NCBI RefSeq assembly: GCF_047511655.1
Contig: NC_133387.1
Span: 142,532,853 to 142,596,852 of the forward strand
Direction of reading: 5' to 3'
Length of the DNA stretch: 64,000 bases
Origin: Castor canadensis
Lineage: Eukaryota > Chordata > Mammalia > Rodentia > Castoridae
The translations under genes were made by a program, and so were the position numbers. A model generated the notes under the pieces. It did not search any database. It had not been told where the DNA came from and saw only the letters and a list, made by a program, of their open reading frames with translations. Positions 1 through 10,681 of this stretch are shown piece by piece (within the stretch, counting starts at the first letter, position 1; every line of letters starts with the position of its first letter).

Positions 1-899
1 AAAAAAGTGAATGATTTCTACAATGAACATTACAAAACACTGATGAAATAAATTGAAGAGGACACATCAAAAAACACAAAGACATCCTGTGTTCATGGAT
101 TGGAAGAATTAGTACTGCTAAAATGTCCATGCTACCCAAAGCAAACTACAGACTCAATGCAACTTCTATCAAAATACCAGTGACATTCTCCACAGAATGA
201 GAAGAAAACAACAAACAGGAAATTCATATGAAATTACAAAAGACATCAAATAGCCAAGGCAATCTTAATCAAGAAGAACAAAGCTGGAGGCTTTACTATA
301 CCTGACTTTAAAACATCCTACAAAGCTATAGTAACCAAAACAACACGGTACCGGTCTAAAAACAGACACATAGACCAAAGCAACAGAACAGAGAGCCCAG
401 AAATAAACCCATGTGCCTATAGCAAATTGATTTTCAACAAATGTAATATATATATATATATGTATATATATATGTATGTATATATATATATACATACATA
501 TATATATATGTATGTATCAGGATAAAGAAAGTCTCTTCAATAAATGGTGCAGGAAAAACTGGAACTCCATATGCATAAGAAAGAAACTATACTCTTCTCT
601 CTCATTACATAAAATAAAAACTGACTTCAAGTGGATCAAAGACAAATACAACAGCTACAACTTTGGAACCACTACATGAAAATATAAGGAAAATGCTTTA
701 GGATATTGGTATAGACAATATTTTTTGGAATGTGGTCTCAAAAGCACAGGCAACAGAAGCAAAAATTGATAAATGGGACTAAATCAAACTAAAAAGCTTC
801 CATATAATAGCAAAGGAACAATCAATACAGTGAAAAGACAACCCACAGAATGGGAGAAAATATTTACAAACTACTCATCTGGTAAGAAATTAATTTCCA
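1..899 (+). mobile_element. Old L1 ORF2 fragment (left part of element A)
   Basis: Decayed LINE-1 ORF2: 'tggattggaagaattag' and 'gctggaggctttactatacc', then 'aaatgggactaaatcaaact' and 'agaatgggagaaaatattta' follow the order of the ORF2 C-terminal half. Many stops and indels are present. It is broken at 899 by a younger insertion and resumes at 4863. Confidence 0.88.
445..517. repeat. TA-rich microsatellite with a 46-bp perfect palindrome
   Basis: Alternating TA/TG tract inside the old L1. Positions 463-508 are exactly self-complementary, centred on TATATATATATA between TATGTATG and its complement CATACATA. Confidence 0.9.
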
Positions 900-2845
900 A
901 GTTCCTCAACATTATAAAAGCTATATATGACAAACCTACAGCCAGCATTATACTTAACGGAGAAAAATTAAAACCGTTCCCTCTAAAATCAGGAACCAGA
1001 CAAGGATGCCCACTATCTCCACTCCTATTCAACATAGTACTGGAATTCCTAGCCAGAGCAATTAGGCAAGAAGAAGGAATAAAAGGAATACAAATAGGTA
1101 AAGAAACTGTCAAAATATCCCTATTTGCAGACGACATGATCCTATACCTTAAAGACCCAAAAAACTCTACTCAGAAGCTTCTAGACATCATCAATAGCTA
1201 TAGCAAAGTAGCAGGATATAAAATCAACATAGAAAAATCATTAGCATTTCTATACACTAACAATGAGCAAACGGAAAAAGAATGTATGAAAACAATTCCA
1301 TTTACAATAGCCTCAAAAAAAATCAAATACCTAGGTGTAAACCTAACAAAAGATGTGAAAGACCTCTACAAGGAAAACTATACACTTCTGAAGAAAGAGA
1401 TTGAGGAAGACTATAGAAAGTGGAGAGATCTCCCATGCTCATGGATTGGTAGAATCAACATAGTAAAAATGTCGATACTCCCCAAAGTAATCTACATGTT
1501 TAATGCAATTCCCATCAAAATTCCAATGACATTCATTAAAGAGATTGAAAAATCTACTGTGAAATTTATATGGAAACACAAGAGGCCACGAATAGCCAAG
1601 GCAATACTCAGTCAAAAGAACAATGCAGGAGGTATCACAATACCTGACTTCAAACTATATTACAAAGCAATAACAATAAAAACAGCATGGTACTGGCACA
1701 AAAACAGACATGAAGACCAGTGGAACAGAATAGAGGATCCAGATATGAAGCCACACAACTATGAGCAACTTATCTTTGACAAAGGAGCTAAAAATATACG
1801 ATGGAGAAATAGCAGCCTCTTCAACAAAAACTGCTGGGAAAACTGGTTAGCAGTCTGCAAAAAACTGAAACTAGATCCATGTATATCACCCTATACCAAG
1901 ATTAACTCAAAATGGATCAAGGATCTGAATATCAGACCCCAAACTCTTAAGTTGATACAAGAAAGAGTAGGAAATACTCTGGAGTTAGTAGGTATAGGTA
2001 AGAACTTTCTCAATGAAACCCCAGCAGCACAGCAACTAAGAGATAGCATAGATAAATGGGACCTCATAAAACTAAAAAGCTTCTGTTCATCAAAAGAAAT
2101 GGTCTCTAAACTGAAGAGAACACCCACAGAGTGGGAGAAAATATTTGCCAATTATACATCAGACAAAGGACTGATAACCAGAATATACAGGGAGCTTAAA
2201 AAACTAAATTCTCCCAAAACTAATGAACCAATAAAGAAATGGGCATGTGAACTAAACAGAACTTTCTCAAAAGAAGAAATTCAAATGGCCAGAAAATACA
2301 TGAAAAAATGCTCACCATCTCTAGCAATAAAGGAAATGCAAATTAAAACCACACTAAGATTCCACCTCACCCCTGTTAGAATAGCCATCATCAGCAACAC
2401 CACCAACAACAGGTGTTGGCGAGGATGCGGGGAAAAAGGAACCCTTTTACACTGTTGGTGGGAATGTAGACTAGTACAACCACTCTGGAAAAAAATTTGG
2501 AGGCTACTTAAAAAGCTGGACATCGATCTACCATTTGATCCAGCAATACCACTCTTGGGGATATACCCAAAAGACTGTTACTCCAGAGGCACCTGCACAT
2601 CCATGTTTATTGCGGCACTATTCACAATAGCCAAGTTATGGAAACAGCCAAGATGTCCCAGCACTGACGAATGGATTAAGAAAATGTGGTATCTATACAC
2701 AATGGAATTTTATGCAGCCATGAAGAAGAACGAAATGTTATCATTCGCTGGTAAATGGATGGAATTGGAGAACATCATTCTGAGTGAGGTTAGCCTGGCT
2801 CAAAAGACCAAAAATCGTATGTTCTCCCTCATATGTGGACATTAG
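773..2845 (+). pseudogene. Chimeric L1 ORF2 open frame, 690 codons
   Basis: Not a host gene. Residues 1 to about 42 come from the old L1 ([19 protein letters not shown]). The frame then passes at about 900 into a younger L1 ORF2 that starts inside the reverse-transcriptase domain ([15 protein letters not shown]). The catalytic FADD box is at residues 118-121, and the C-terminal Cys/His motif [18 protein letters not shown] is near 548-565. The frame ends ...FSLICGH and a TAG stop. The PTEWEKIF segment therefore occurs twice, once out of order at the start and once in its proper place, which proves fusion of two elements. The endonuclease domain and the N-terminal part of RT, including the first catalytic Asp, are missing, so it cannot be an autonomous transposase. 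The long intact frame shows that the younger L1 is recent. Confidence 0.92.
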
Positions 2846-3341
2846 ATCAAGGGCAAACACAACAAGGGGATTGGACTATGAGCACATGATAAAAGCGAGA
2901 GCACACAAGGGAGGGGTGAGGATAGGTAAGACACCTAAAAAACTAGCTAGCATTTGTTGCCCTTAATGCAGAGAAACTAAAGCAGATACCTTAAAGCAAC
3001 TGAGGCCAATAGGAAAAGGGGAGCAGGAACTAGAGAAAAGGTTAGATCAAAAAGAATTAACCTAGAAGGTAACACCCACGCACAGGAAATCAATATGAGT
3101 CAATGCCCTGTATAGCTATCCTTATCTCAACCAGCAAAACCCCTTGTTCCTTCCTATTATTGCTTATACTCTCTCTACAACAAAATTAGAGATAAGGGCA
3201 AAATAGTTTCTGCTGGGTATTGAGGGGGGGAGCGGGAGGGGGTGGAGTGGGTGGTAAGGGAGGGGGTGGGGGCAGGGGGGAGAAATGAACCAAGCCTTGT
3301 ATGCACATATGAATAATAAAAGAAAAATGAAAAAAAAAAAA
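900..3341 (+). mobile_element. Young 5'-truncated L1 (element C)
   Basis: Starts in the ORF2 RT domain, runs through the ORF2 stop at 2845, a 3' UTR of about 490 bp, a G-rich tract (3221-3283), the signal AATAAA and a short poly(A). Its 3' UTR is shared with the copies at 50715-50858 (plus) and 62654-63081 (minus), so the family has been active in this lineage. Its left edge coincides with the left edge of a 16-bp target duplication whose partner is at 4863. Confidence 0.9.
3221..3286 (+). repeat. G-rich tract of the L1 3' UTR (G-quadruplex candidate)
   Basis: Many runs of three to seven G separated by one to four bases, on the L1 sense strand. Polypurine/G-rich 3' UTR tracts are common in mammalian L1s and form G-quadruplexes in others studied. 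Confidence 0.8.
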
Positions 3342-3420
3342 CAATTTGCAAAGGAAAATGGACAATAGCATATGAAGAGATACATATCTTCATTCAAAGC
3401 AATGCAAATTAAAATACTGA
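3342..3420 (+). mobile_element. Old L1 ORF2 remnant
   Basis: 'catatgaagagatacatatc' and 'aaagcaatgcaaattaaaat' match the conserved ORF2 segment that precedes the Cys/His motif. It lies between the young L1 tail and a SINE. Confidence 0.65.
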
Positions 3421-3770
3421 GACCAGTTCTAGCAGCTCAGCAGCTCATGCCTGTTAATCCTAGCTATTTGGGAGGCAGAGATAGGAGGACTGAGGTTCCA
3501 GGCCAGCCTGGGCAAAATACGTTAGCAAAGCTGGGTGTGGTCGCTCATACCTGTAATTCTACCTACTTGGAAGGCTGAGATTAGGAGGGTCGCAGTTTGA
3601 GGCCAGCCTGGGCAAATAGTTCTCAGGACCCCTTCTCCAAAATAAACAAAGCAAAGTGGACTACAAGTATGGGTCAAACAGCAGAGTGCTTGCTTTGTAA
3701 GCACAAAGCCCTGAATTCAAATCCCAGTCTCATTAAAAAAATTTTTAAAAAGAGAGAGAGAGAAGTTAGT
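3421..3770 (+). mobile_element. Two SINEs: B1-like fragment, then B1+ID composite
   Basis: A B1-like half (3421-3530, 'catgcctgttaatcctagct') is followed by a second copy at 3531-3770 with 'gtggtcgctcatacctgtaa' and an ID-like right half ('cagagtgcttgctttgtaag'). The tail is A-rich with (AG)n. Confidence 0.85.
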
Positions 3771-3789
3771 GAGACTCTGTGACACAAAG

Positions 3790-4017
3790 CCAGACAGTGG
3801 TGACACATGCCTATAATCCCAACTATGCTGTAGATGTAAATAGGAGGACTGCAGTCCAAGGCCAGCCCCAGGAAAAAAGCAAGATTATATCTGAAAAATA
3901 ATTAAAGCAAAAAGAGTTGATGGCATGACTCAAGTGGTAGACTGCCTGCCTAGCAAGCTCTAGGCCCTGTGCTGCCAAAAACTCTAGAACTGCCGGAAAA
4001 AAAAAAAAAAAAACTAT
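3790..4017 (+). mobile_element. B1+ID composite SINE
   Basis: Contains 'gtggtgacacatgcctataa' in the left half and 'gactcaagtggtagactgcc' in the right half, with a poly(A) tail at 4000-4014. Confidence 0.85.
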
Positions 4018-4091
4018 GAAGACAAACATTATTATATAAATTAGTGCAGAACACTGTGCAAAATTCAACATATATCTATGATAAAAACTCA

Positions 4092-4124
4092 GGCTAGCAG
4101 AGTGGCTCAAGTGGGAACCCCAGT

Positions 4125-4170
<46 letters not shown>
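4092..4170 (+). repeat. ID-like SINE remnant with (CA)n tail
   Basis: 'gagtggctcaagtgggaacc' is a shortened ID-like unit; its tail has become a (CA)n run from 4125 to 4170. Confidence 0.7.
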
Positions 4171-4174
<4 letters not shown>

Positions 4175-4189
4175 CCTCAGTGCTAGGAG

Positions 4190-4440
4190 TGTAAAGGAAC
4201 TTTCTCAGCTTGATGAAAAGCATCATGCTAATGGTGAATGGCTGAATTATTTACCCCTGAAACTAGGAATAAAAGCAAGGATGTTCACATGTGCCACTCA
4301 ATATTCAATATTGCTACCTGATGTCCTAGCCAGTGATATCAGGCAAGAAACAGAAATGAAAGGCATACAAATCAGAAAGGAAATATAAAACTGGCCCTAT
4401 TCACAGATGACATGGTGATCTATATAAAAAATCCCAAAAC
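4190..4440 (+). mobile_element. Old L1 ORF2 fragment, RT region (element B)
   Basis: 'gtcctagccagtgatatcag' and 'ttcacagatgacatggtgat' encode a decayed copy of the FADD-box region. It covers almost the same ORF2 interval as the start of the young L1 at 900 but is much more diverged. Confidence 0.82.
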
Positions 4441-4640
4441 CCTGGCACTCAGAGGAGGCTGAAGCAGAAGGTTCATGTATTTGAAGTCAGCCTGGGCTAT
4501 ACCGCAAGATTTTATCTGGAAAGTCCAGTGTGGTAGTACACATATACAATCTCAGCAATTGGAAAGCTGAGGAAGGAGGACTCCAAGTTTCACTTTGGGC
4601 TACATAGTGAGTTTGAGACCAGCCTAAAACATGTAGCAAG
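4441..4640 (+). mobile_element. Two B1-like SINE copies
   Basis: 'gaagtcagcctgggctatac' (4441-4515) and 'gtgtggtagtacacatatac' through 'gagtttgagaccagcc' (4516-4640), both degraded B1 monomers. Confidence 0.7.
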
Positions 4641-4649
4641 TCTGTGTTG

Positions 4650-4862
4650 AAAAATGGTCAGGGAAGAATTGTGGGTTATAGGAAGGGAGTAAATACTGTC
4701 AAAGTACATTATATACACATGTGAAAATCTCATAATGAAACTTGTTATTTTGTATAATTAATATATGTTAACTCAAAAGTCACACTGTACCCCTTTAATG
4801 TATTTCTTGCCAATTAAAAGTCAATATATGTTGAATAATGAAAAAAAAAAAAAAAAAAAAAA
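4650..4862 (+). mobile_element. L1 3' UTR and poly(A) closing the insertion complex
   Basis: Contains 'aaagtacattatatacacat' and 'tgtataattaatatatgtta', a common rodent L1 3' end, then an A-run of over 20 bases. The run is followed directly by the 16-bp duplication aagaaattaatttcca (4863-4878), identical to 884-899. Confidence 0.8.
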
Positions 4863-4940
4863 AAGAAATTAATTTCCAGAATACACAAGGACTCAAATCA
4901 ATAACAAAAAAAATCCAATATAAAAATGGGTGAAACAGAG
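4863..4940 (+). mobile_element. Old L1 element A resumes
   Basis: 'aatttccagaatacacaagg' and 'ccaatataaaaatgggtgaa' continue ORF2 exactly where the sequence before 899 stopped, apart from the duplication. Confidence 0.8.
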
Positions 4941-5225
4941 CTGGGGGTGCAGTTTAGTGGTAGAACACATTCTTAGTATGCTTAAGACCCTGGGTTCAAT
5001 ACCTAGTACAAAAAACAACAAACAGCCAGGCGCTGGTGGCTCACGCCTGTAATCCTAGTTACTCAAGAGGCAGAGATCAGGAGGATCACAGTTCAAAGCC
5101 AGCCTGGCAAACAGTTTGTGAGACTGTATCTTGAAAATACCCAATACAAAAAAAGGGTTGATGGAGTGGCTCAAGTGTAGGCCCTGAGTTCAAGCCCCAG
5201 TATCACGCACACATGCACGCGCACA

Positions 5226-5261
<36 letters not shown>

Positions 5262-5262
5262 A
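4941..5262 (+). mobile_element. ID element, then B1+ID composite, then (CA)n
   Basis: 4941-5016 is an ID-type unit ('gtgcagtttagtggtagaac'). 5025-5205 is a composite with 'ggcgctggtggctcacgcct' and 'gatggagtggctcaagtgta'. A (CA)n tract at 5228-5262 grew from its tail. Confidence 0.87.
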
Positions 5263-5264
5263 CA

Positions 5265-5425
5265 AATAGGGGGTAGGACCTGAATAGACATTTCTCTAAA
5301 GAGGATATGTAAGTAACCAAAAAAAGCTCAGTATCACTAATCAGCAGGGAAATGCAAATCAAAATCACAGTGAGACATCCTCTCATGCAAGTTAGAATAG
5401 CTATTATGAAAATAATTTTTAAAAA
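5265..5425 (+). mobile_element. Old L1 element A, continued
   Basis: 'gacctgaatagacatttctc', 'gggaaatgcaaatcaaaatc' and 'caagttagaatagctattat' are consecutive pieces of L1 ORF2. Confidence 0.85.
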
Positions 5426-5426
5426 A

Positions 5427-5640
5427 TAGCTGGGCGCTGGTGGCTCTCACCTGCAATTCTAGCTACTCAAAAGGCAGAAATCAAGAGGATCGAGGTCTGA
5501 AGCTAGCATAGGCAAATAGTTCTCTTGACCCTATCTCAGAAAAATCCCAACACCAAACAGGGCTCGTGGAGTGGTTCAAGTGGTAGAGCACCTGCCTAGT
5601 GAGTCTAAGTCCCAGAGTTCAAACCCCAGTGCCATCAAAA
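5427..5640 (+). mobile_element. B1+ID composite SINE
   Basis: 'agctgggcgctggtggctct' begins the B1-like half; 'ggagtggttcaagtggtaga' is the ID-like half with B-box-like 'gagttcaaaccccagtg'. Confidence 0.9.
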
Positions 5641-5662
5641 AAGATAAAAAATAACAAATGCT

Positions 5663-6033
5663 TGTGCTATTGTTTGGATATGGGATGTCTCCATAAGGTG
5701 ATGTGTCAGGGGACTGGCTGCCCACCATGGACACTGTTAAGATGGTGGAACCCTTGGGAGGTGCCGCTGAGTGGAAGGAAGTATGACATTAGGGGCATGC
5801 CATTGAAGGGGACATTTGGACCACAGTCCTTCCCCCATCTTTTCCCTCCTCTCTGCCATGAGTTGAAAAGACTTCCTCTACCACATGCTCCCACCATGAT
5901 ACACTGTCCCAAAGTTACAGGGCCAAGTGACATGGATTGAAACCTCTGAAACCATGAGCCAAAACAACCCTTTCTTCTTTTTAGCTTGTTTGTCCCAGGT
6001 GTTTGGCTCCTTTATAAGAAGCTGACTAACACA
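5663..6033 (+). mobile_element. Solo LTR of the ERVL-MaLR type
   Basis: A 371-bp segment starting TGTGCTATTGTTTGGATATG and ending GCTGACTAACACA, with 'attgaaacctctgaaaccat' near the 3' end, the layout of MaLR LTRs. The flanks 'caaatgct' and 'ggcaatgatgcagagag' are adjacent pieces of old L1 ORF2, so the LTR inserted into L1 element A. Only non-coding LTR sequence is present. Subfamily not assigned. Confidence 0.75.
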
Positions 6034-6650
6034 GGTGGCAATGATGCAGAGAGAAGGAAGCTTACAGATGGTTAGTGGGAATGTAAATTGTAAAGTCATT
6101 ATGGAAAATAGTATGGGGTTTCATCAAACAAATTAGGAATTGAAGTGCTATATGATCCAGCAATCCCATTACTTGCTATACATGGAAATGAAATCAGATG
6201 TCAGAGTCATCTGCACTCACATGTTTATTGCAGCATTAGTCATAATAGCAAAGGTAAGGAATCAACCTAGGTGTCCATCAATGAATGAAAGGATAAATAA
6301 AATGTAGAATATATCTGGGAATATTATTCAGTCATAAAAGGGGTGAAATCCTGTCAATTGCAGCAACATGGATGAAACTGGAGGACATTATGTTATGAAA
6401 TGAGCCAGGAACAGAAAGACAAGCACCACATGTCCTCACTCGTGTGTGGCAGCTAAGGTTGATCTCAAAGAGGTAAAGAATAGAATAGTGATTCCCAGAT
6501 CTTGGGGTGGGTATGGGGGGAGGGAGGGATAAAGAGGGCTGGTTAGCGGTTAGGGGGGAACAGCTGGGTAGGAGGAATGACTTACAGTGTTCTATAGCAC
6601 AGTAGGATAGCTGTGGCTGGTGACAGTTAACTGAATACTTTAAAATACCT
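6034..6650 (+). mobile_element. Old L1 element A, ORF2 C-terminus and 3' UTR
   Basis: 'tgatccagcaatcccattac', 'gtgtccatcaatgaatgaaa' and 'acatggatgaaactggagga' are the L1 ORF2 C-terminal signature, heavily mutated, followed by a G-rich 3' UTR patch at 6500-6560. Confidence 0.9.
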
Positions 6651-6654
6651 AACA

Positions 6655-6780
6655 GAGATGATTTTCTTTTTGGAGACAGGGTCTTGTTATATAGCCCAGG
6701 CTGGCCTCAAACTCATGGTCCTCCTGCCTCAGCCTCCTGAGTACTGGAATTATAGGCATACACCACCACGTCCAGCTATA
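6655..6780 (-). mobile_element. B1 SINE
   Basis: Antisense B1: 'gagacagggtcttgttatat', 'cctcctgcctcagcctcctg', 'ccaccacgtccagc'. Confidence 0.88.
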
Positions 6781-6945
6781 GAGAGAATTTTGAATGCTCC
6801 CAACACAAAGAAATGATAAATGTCTGAAGTAACAGGTATGCCAGTTACCCTGACACATTACAATTGTATTCATGTATTGAAATGTCACACTGTACTCCAT
6901 AAATATATACAATTACTATGTGTCAACTTAAAATACCCTCCAAAA
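6781..6945 (+). mobile_element. 3' end of old L1 element A
   Basis: 'tgaaatgtcacactgtactc' and 'aatatatacaattactatgt' are typical of L1M-type 3' ends. Element A therefore spans 1-6945 with its insertions. Confidence 0.75.
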
Positions 6946-9556
6946 AATGTTGCATTCTTTCTCTGTATACTGATAACTGTGCAGAGAGTAAACCACACAG
7001 TGTATCCACATGAGGAACCACATGAGTGTATCCTGGGTTGAAGGACCTTAAAGCATTCCAATACTCCATGTACCCCAAATCAGAGCCAAGGGATACTGGA
7101 GCAGAATATAACCTGAGTGACTAAATTCTGAGCTCCAACTTTCTGTGCTCATAGCGCCCAGAATGCATTTGACAAACCCAAGCTCTCATATGGGGGTAGA
7201 GGAGAAGAAGAACTAAGGGTACTTGGTGGGGTTTTTGGGAGGCTCAGTGGCTAAGAAAATGTATCAGAATAGATTCTTGTTCTTCAGAGGCACTGAGAAG
7301 CAAGAGAATAGAATTTCTTGCTAAGTAATTTCCTCTGGAGTCACTGTTGACAAATTAGAAACTCCAGGCTTCCCCCCACTTCTGGTTCCAAATTAATTGA
7401 GAAAGAGGCACACAATTCTAATGGGAAGACTAGAGTAGAGACATGGCTTGCCCTGTGGCCTGGGGAGGGACTTCTTCCAACCAGAGTTTGAATCTCCTGC
7501 TTTTGATCATCTGTGCATGGGGAGAGCTGCTCTTCAGAACAAACCTGCCTCTGCCCAGGGGACGTCAGTCTCCACAAGGAGACCCTGAGCCTTCTGCCAG
7601 TTCTGCCTGACACATAGGATTAAAATGAGGGAGGGAAATGTGGATGAAGGTCCCAGAGAGAATGAGCAAGCAGAGTGACTTGTGCCCCCATCTGCCCGGT
7701 CACATGGGTCACTCCTCCCTAAGGGACAGAGCTGGGAACAGCTTTCTCACTCTTTGAGAAGACAAAGTACGGCAAAAGATACTATTTTAGAGGCCAATGA
7801 TGGAACATGAGAAGAAGGAGAGAAGTGTTCCATCAGCTGACATGCAACTCAGTCTTATCCTTTCAAAAGTACATTCTAGAACAGGTGGGTCCTGGAAGCT
7901 AGATCTGTAAATAAGTTCCAGTTTTAATCAGGGCAGTGCTGGCTCACATCACCTCCTTGTTGCTCATGACGGATGGGTGATTTGGGAGAGGCAGATGTAA
8001 TTTGTAGTCTGAATTTTGCAACTGAAATTCTGAGATCAGTCCTGGAGAGGAGCCAAGGAATCCCTCCCAAGAGCCCCACAGGCCTTGCTTGGGGAGAAGA
8101 AAGGAGTTTATTTTTATTTTAAATTGCCCTGATGATGAGGGGTGTCTCCCTCCTGAGACTGTCAGTCAGAAGAGGGAAGTCTGGGTTGGGGAAGGGGTAT
8201 TCAGATATATTTTGGGGGGGGGCAAGGCTGAGTTTTGGTGAAATCGTGAATATTAGGCTCAACTCTAATATTCTCTTTCTGTCTTTCCTTTGAGCAGAGC
8301 CCTCTTGCACGACTCCTTCATCTTCCACGTCACCTTTCCTTCCATCAAACTCGTCAAAAAACAGGCATTCCTTCATTCCTTTAAGTGTAGCTCACAAGTA
8401 GATGGCAGGAGAAAAGTTAATTAATTAAAATAATTAACCATGAAGTGTGACTCTTAGGTCTCTTTAGCCGCTTCAGACGCAATTGTATTTCGAAAGAACG
8501 TGTGTTTACAAGAATAACTATCTTACTGGTTTATATTTCATGCAGAATTCTGAAGCTGTTTGTCTGGGAGTTGGAGAGAGAATTGTTCTCAGCCCGTGCA
8601 AACAATGCAGTCTTCTCTGAGAAGGAGAGTGAGTAAGGACCAGGCACGATTCAGCAGAGGTCAAGGATGAAGACATGGAAATGACCATTGATTGGTATAG
8701 AATGAGGTCATTGGTAGCTTAAAGGAATAGGGGAGGAGCAGCGATGATGAAAAACAATGCCATGTGGAATCAATTCAGTCAGGAGTTGGGGGTTCTTATC
8801 TGCCAAGCTCTGAATTGGGTATAACAAACCCTGGGAAAAAGAATCCATTCACTAGGAAGAATGGCACATTGCTGGGAGAGGGTTCTAGAAGGAAGCCTTT
8901 TAATATATTTAAAAATACATTTCCCTTTTTCTAAGCAAACTCCTAGTCTTGAACAAAGGAAATGCCAGCTTCTCCCTGGCTGCAGAATTCATGGGCATCT
9001 GTCCCTTTGCTGAGGTCTGCTGGCTGGGTCAGTCTTCTCATCCATCCAGACAGCCACCATTCCATTCCCCACCCCAAGCAATCCCTCTGCTCCATCAGGC
9101 TGCTTACCCTCTGTTCCTTGCATCCCTCATTCCTCTCTCTTCAGAGGTTCTCCCCTCCACCTCCTTAGCTGGGGCTCTTACTGCCTCTCTGAATCCTGCA
9201 CATCATTGGCAGCTGGCTCAGTTCTCAAGTACTTCTTTCTCAGGCAGGCTGCCCTGAGTACCAGGACAGTGCGCCCCTGAACTCTGAGTGTTATATGAAC
9301 AATCATGGCAATGATCACAGCAGTAAGAATAATGGCTTACGTGGGAATAATTAAGAATTTTTTAAAGGGCCGCTATGTAACTTGTTACATGTGTGCTTCC
9401 CAGGACTATTCAAAAGACAAGGGATTAATGTTGTTCTAGCAACAGAACAGAACAATCAACTGAAATCCAGAAAGAATAAATGTGTTTCCCAAGGCCCATA
9501 CTCCAGCAGGCATTACATCTGCCATTGTGGTCTCTGATGTAAAGTATAATTTCTGG
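6946..9556. other. Unique sequence, no gene recognised
   Basis: 2.6 kb without a recognisable SINE, LINE or exon. Short frames such as 7341-7613 and 8949-9257 show no known protein features. G-run at 8213-8222. Confidence 0.6.
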
Positions 9557-9645
9557 GGCTGGTGGAGTGCCTTAAGTGGTAGAGTACCTGCCTAGCAAGT
9601 GTGAGACCGAGTTCAAGTCCCATTACTGCCAACCCCCGCCCCCTA
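9557..9645 (+). mobile_element. ID-like SINE
   Basis: 'gggctggtggagtgccttaa', 'gtggtagagtacctgcctag', then 'gagttcaagtccc'. Confidence 0.85.
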
Positions 9646-9684
9646 ATCTTGAAGTATAGTTTCTGATTAAATTATTTTACAGAC

Positions 9685-9807
9685 GCTGGGTATGGTGGTA
9701 TATGCCTACAATTCCAGCTATTCTGGAGGCTGAGGCAGGGGGATTGGAGAGTTCAAGACCATATAGTAAGTTTAAGGCAGGCATAAGCAATTCAGCAAGA
9801 CCTATCT
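9685..9807 (+). mobile_element. B1-like SINE
   Basis: 'gctgggtatggtggtatatg' to 'cattcagcaagacc'-like end; its tail seeds the following GGAA repeat. Confidence 0.85.
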
Positions 9808-10019
9808 GGAAGGAAGGAAGGAAGGAAGGAAGGAAGGAAGGAAGGAAGGAAGGAAGGAAGGAAGGAAGGAGAAAGAAAGAAGGGAGGGAGGGAAGAAGGA
9901 AGGAAGGAAGGAAGGAAATAAGGAAGGAAGGAGAAAGAAAGGAGGGAGGGAGGGAAGAAGGAAGGAAGGAAGGAAATAAGGAAGGAAGGAGAAAGAAAGG
10001 AGGGAGAGAAGGAAGGAGG
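9808..10019 (+). repeat. (GGAA)n polypurine microsatellite, about 210 bp
   Basis: Nearly pure AAGG/GGAA units with short GAAAGAAA and GGGAGG interruptions. The block 'aagaaggaaggaaggaagga' with its interruptions recurs about three times, suggesting slippage of a larger unit. Confidence 0.95.
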
Positions 10020-10204
10020 ACAGAGAAAGAAATGTTATCCTGCAGTGTCTTCAAATTCTTTCCTGCTGTACTAGTCTTGGCTGTCTTGTAAAATTGTCCA
10101 TTTCTTTGGGGTAGGAATAATCTATTGTGGGTTTTGTTTTGTCATTTATTTTTTCAGCACCCAGAATTACATTGACTGCACAAATGGGCTTAGCAGATGC
10201 TTCA

Positions 10205-10310
10205 GTGGGGGCTGGGGATGGAGCTCAAGGGTGGAGGACTTGCTGAGCATGCCTGAAGTCTAAGATTCTATACCCTGCACTGTAAAAAACAACAAAACAA
10301 AAAACAAATG
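10205..10310 (+). mobile_element. ID element
   Basis: 'gggctggggatggagctcaa' followed by 'ggacttgctgagcatgcctg' and an A-rich tail. Confidence 0.8.
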
Positions 10311-10587
10311 GAAAGAATGCAAGAAAGGAGAAAAGACTACAGAGGTGGTGAAGATGGCCTCAGGTTGTGTTCCTGCACATTGTGAGTTTGGATGTTGGAG
10401 TATGCTGGCAGGCTCCAGGACCCTGGGAGTCCATTTGTCTGCATTTGGGGTGTTGGAGATCAGGGAACACAGGGGGACTGAGGAGCATCTCTCTGAGATG
10501 ACAAGGACTTCAGAGTTAGTAGAAAAATGGGAAGGAATGAAGCATTACTTTTATGGTGTCACTTCCATAGTTCCTATGATGTTAAGT

Positions 10588-10681
10588 TTATTTATTTATT
10601 TTGGTGGCACTGGGGTTTGAACTCAGGGCCTCATGCTTACAAGCAGCTGCTCTTACTCATTGAGCCACTCCACCAGCCCTT
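10588..10681 (-). mobile_element. ID-like SINE
   Basis: Antisense: 'ggtggcactggggtttgaac', 'cattgagccactccaccagc'. Confidence 0.88.

Noticed and set aside
3164-3397. Proline-rich small frames on the minus strand
   Set aside because: Antisense translation of the G-rich L1 3' UTR tract; the same artefact recurs at 50680-50922 and 24080-24361.
5663-6033. Possible complete endogenous retrovirus
   Set aside because: Only a solo LTR-like segment is present; no gag, pol or env sequence is next to it.
9677-10091. Low-complexity 125- and 129-residue frames (Lys/Glu/Gly-rich or Ser/Phe/Leu/Pro-rich)
   Set aside because: Translation of the GGAA microsatellite; any frame stays open in such repeats.
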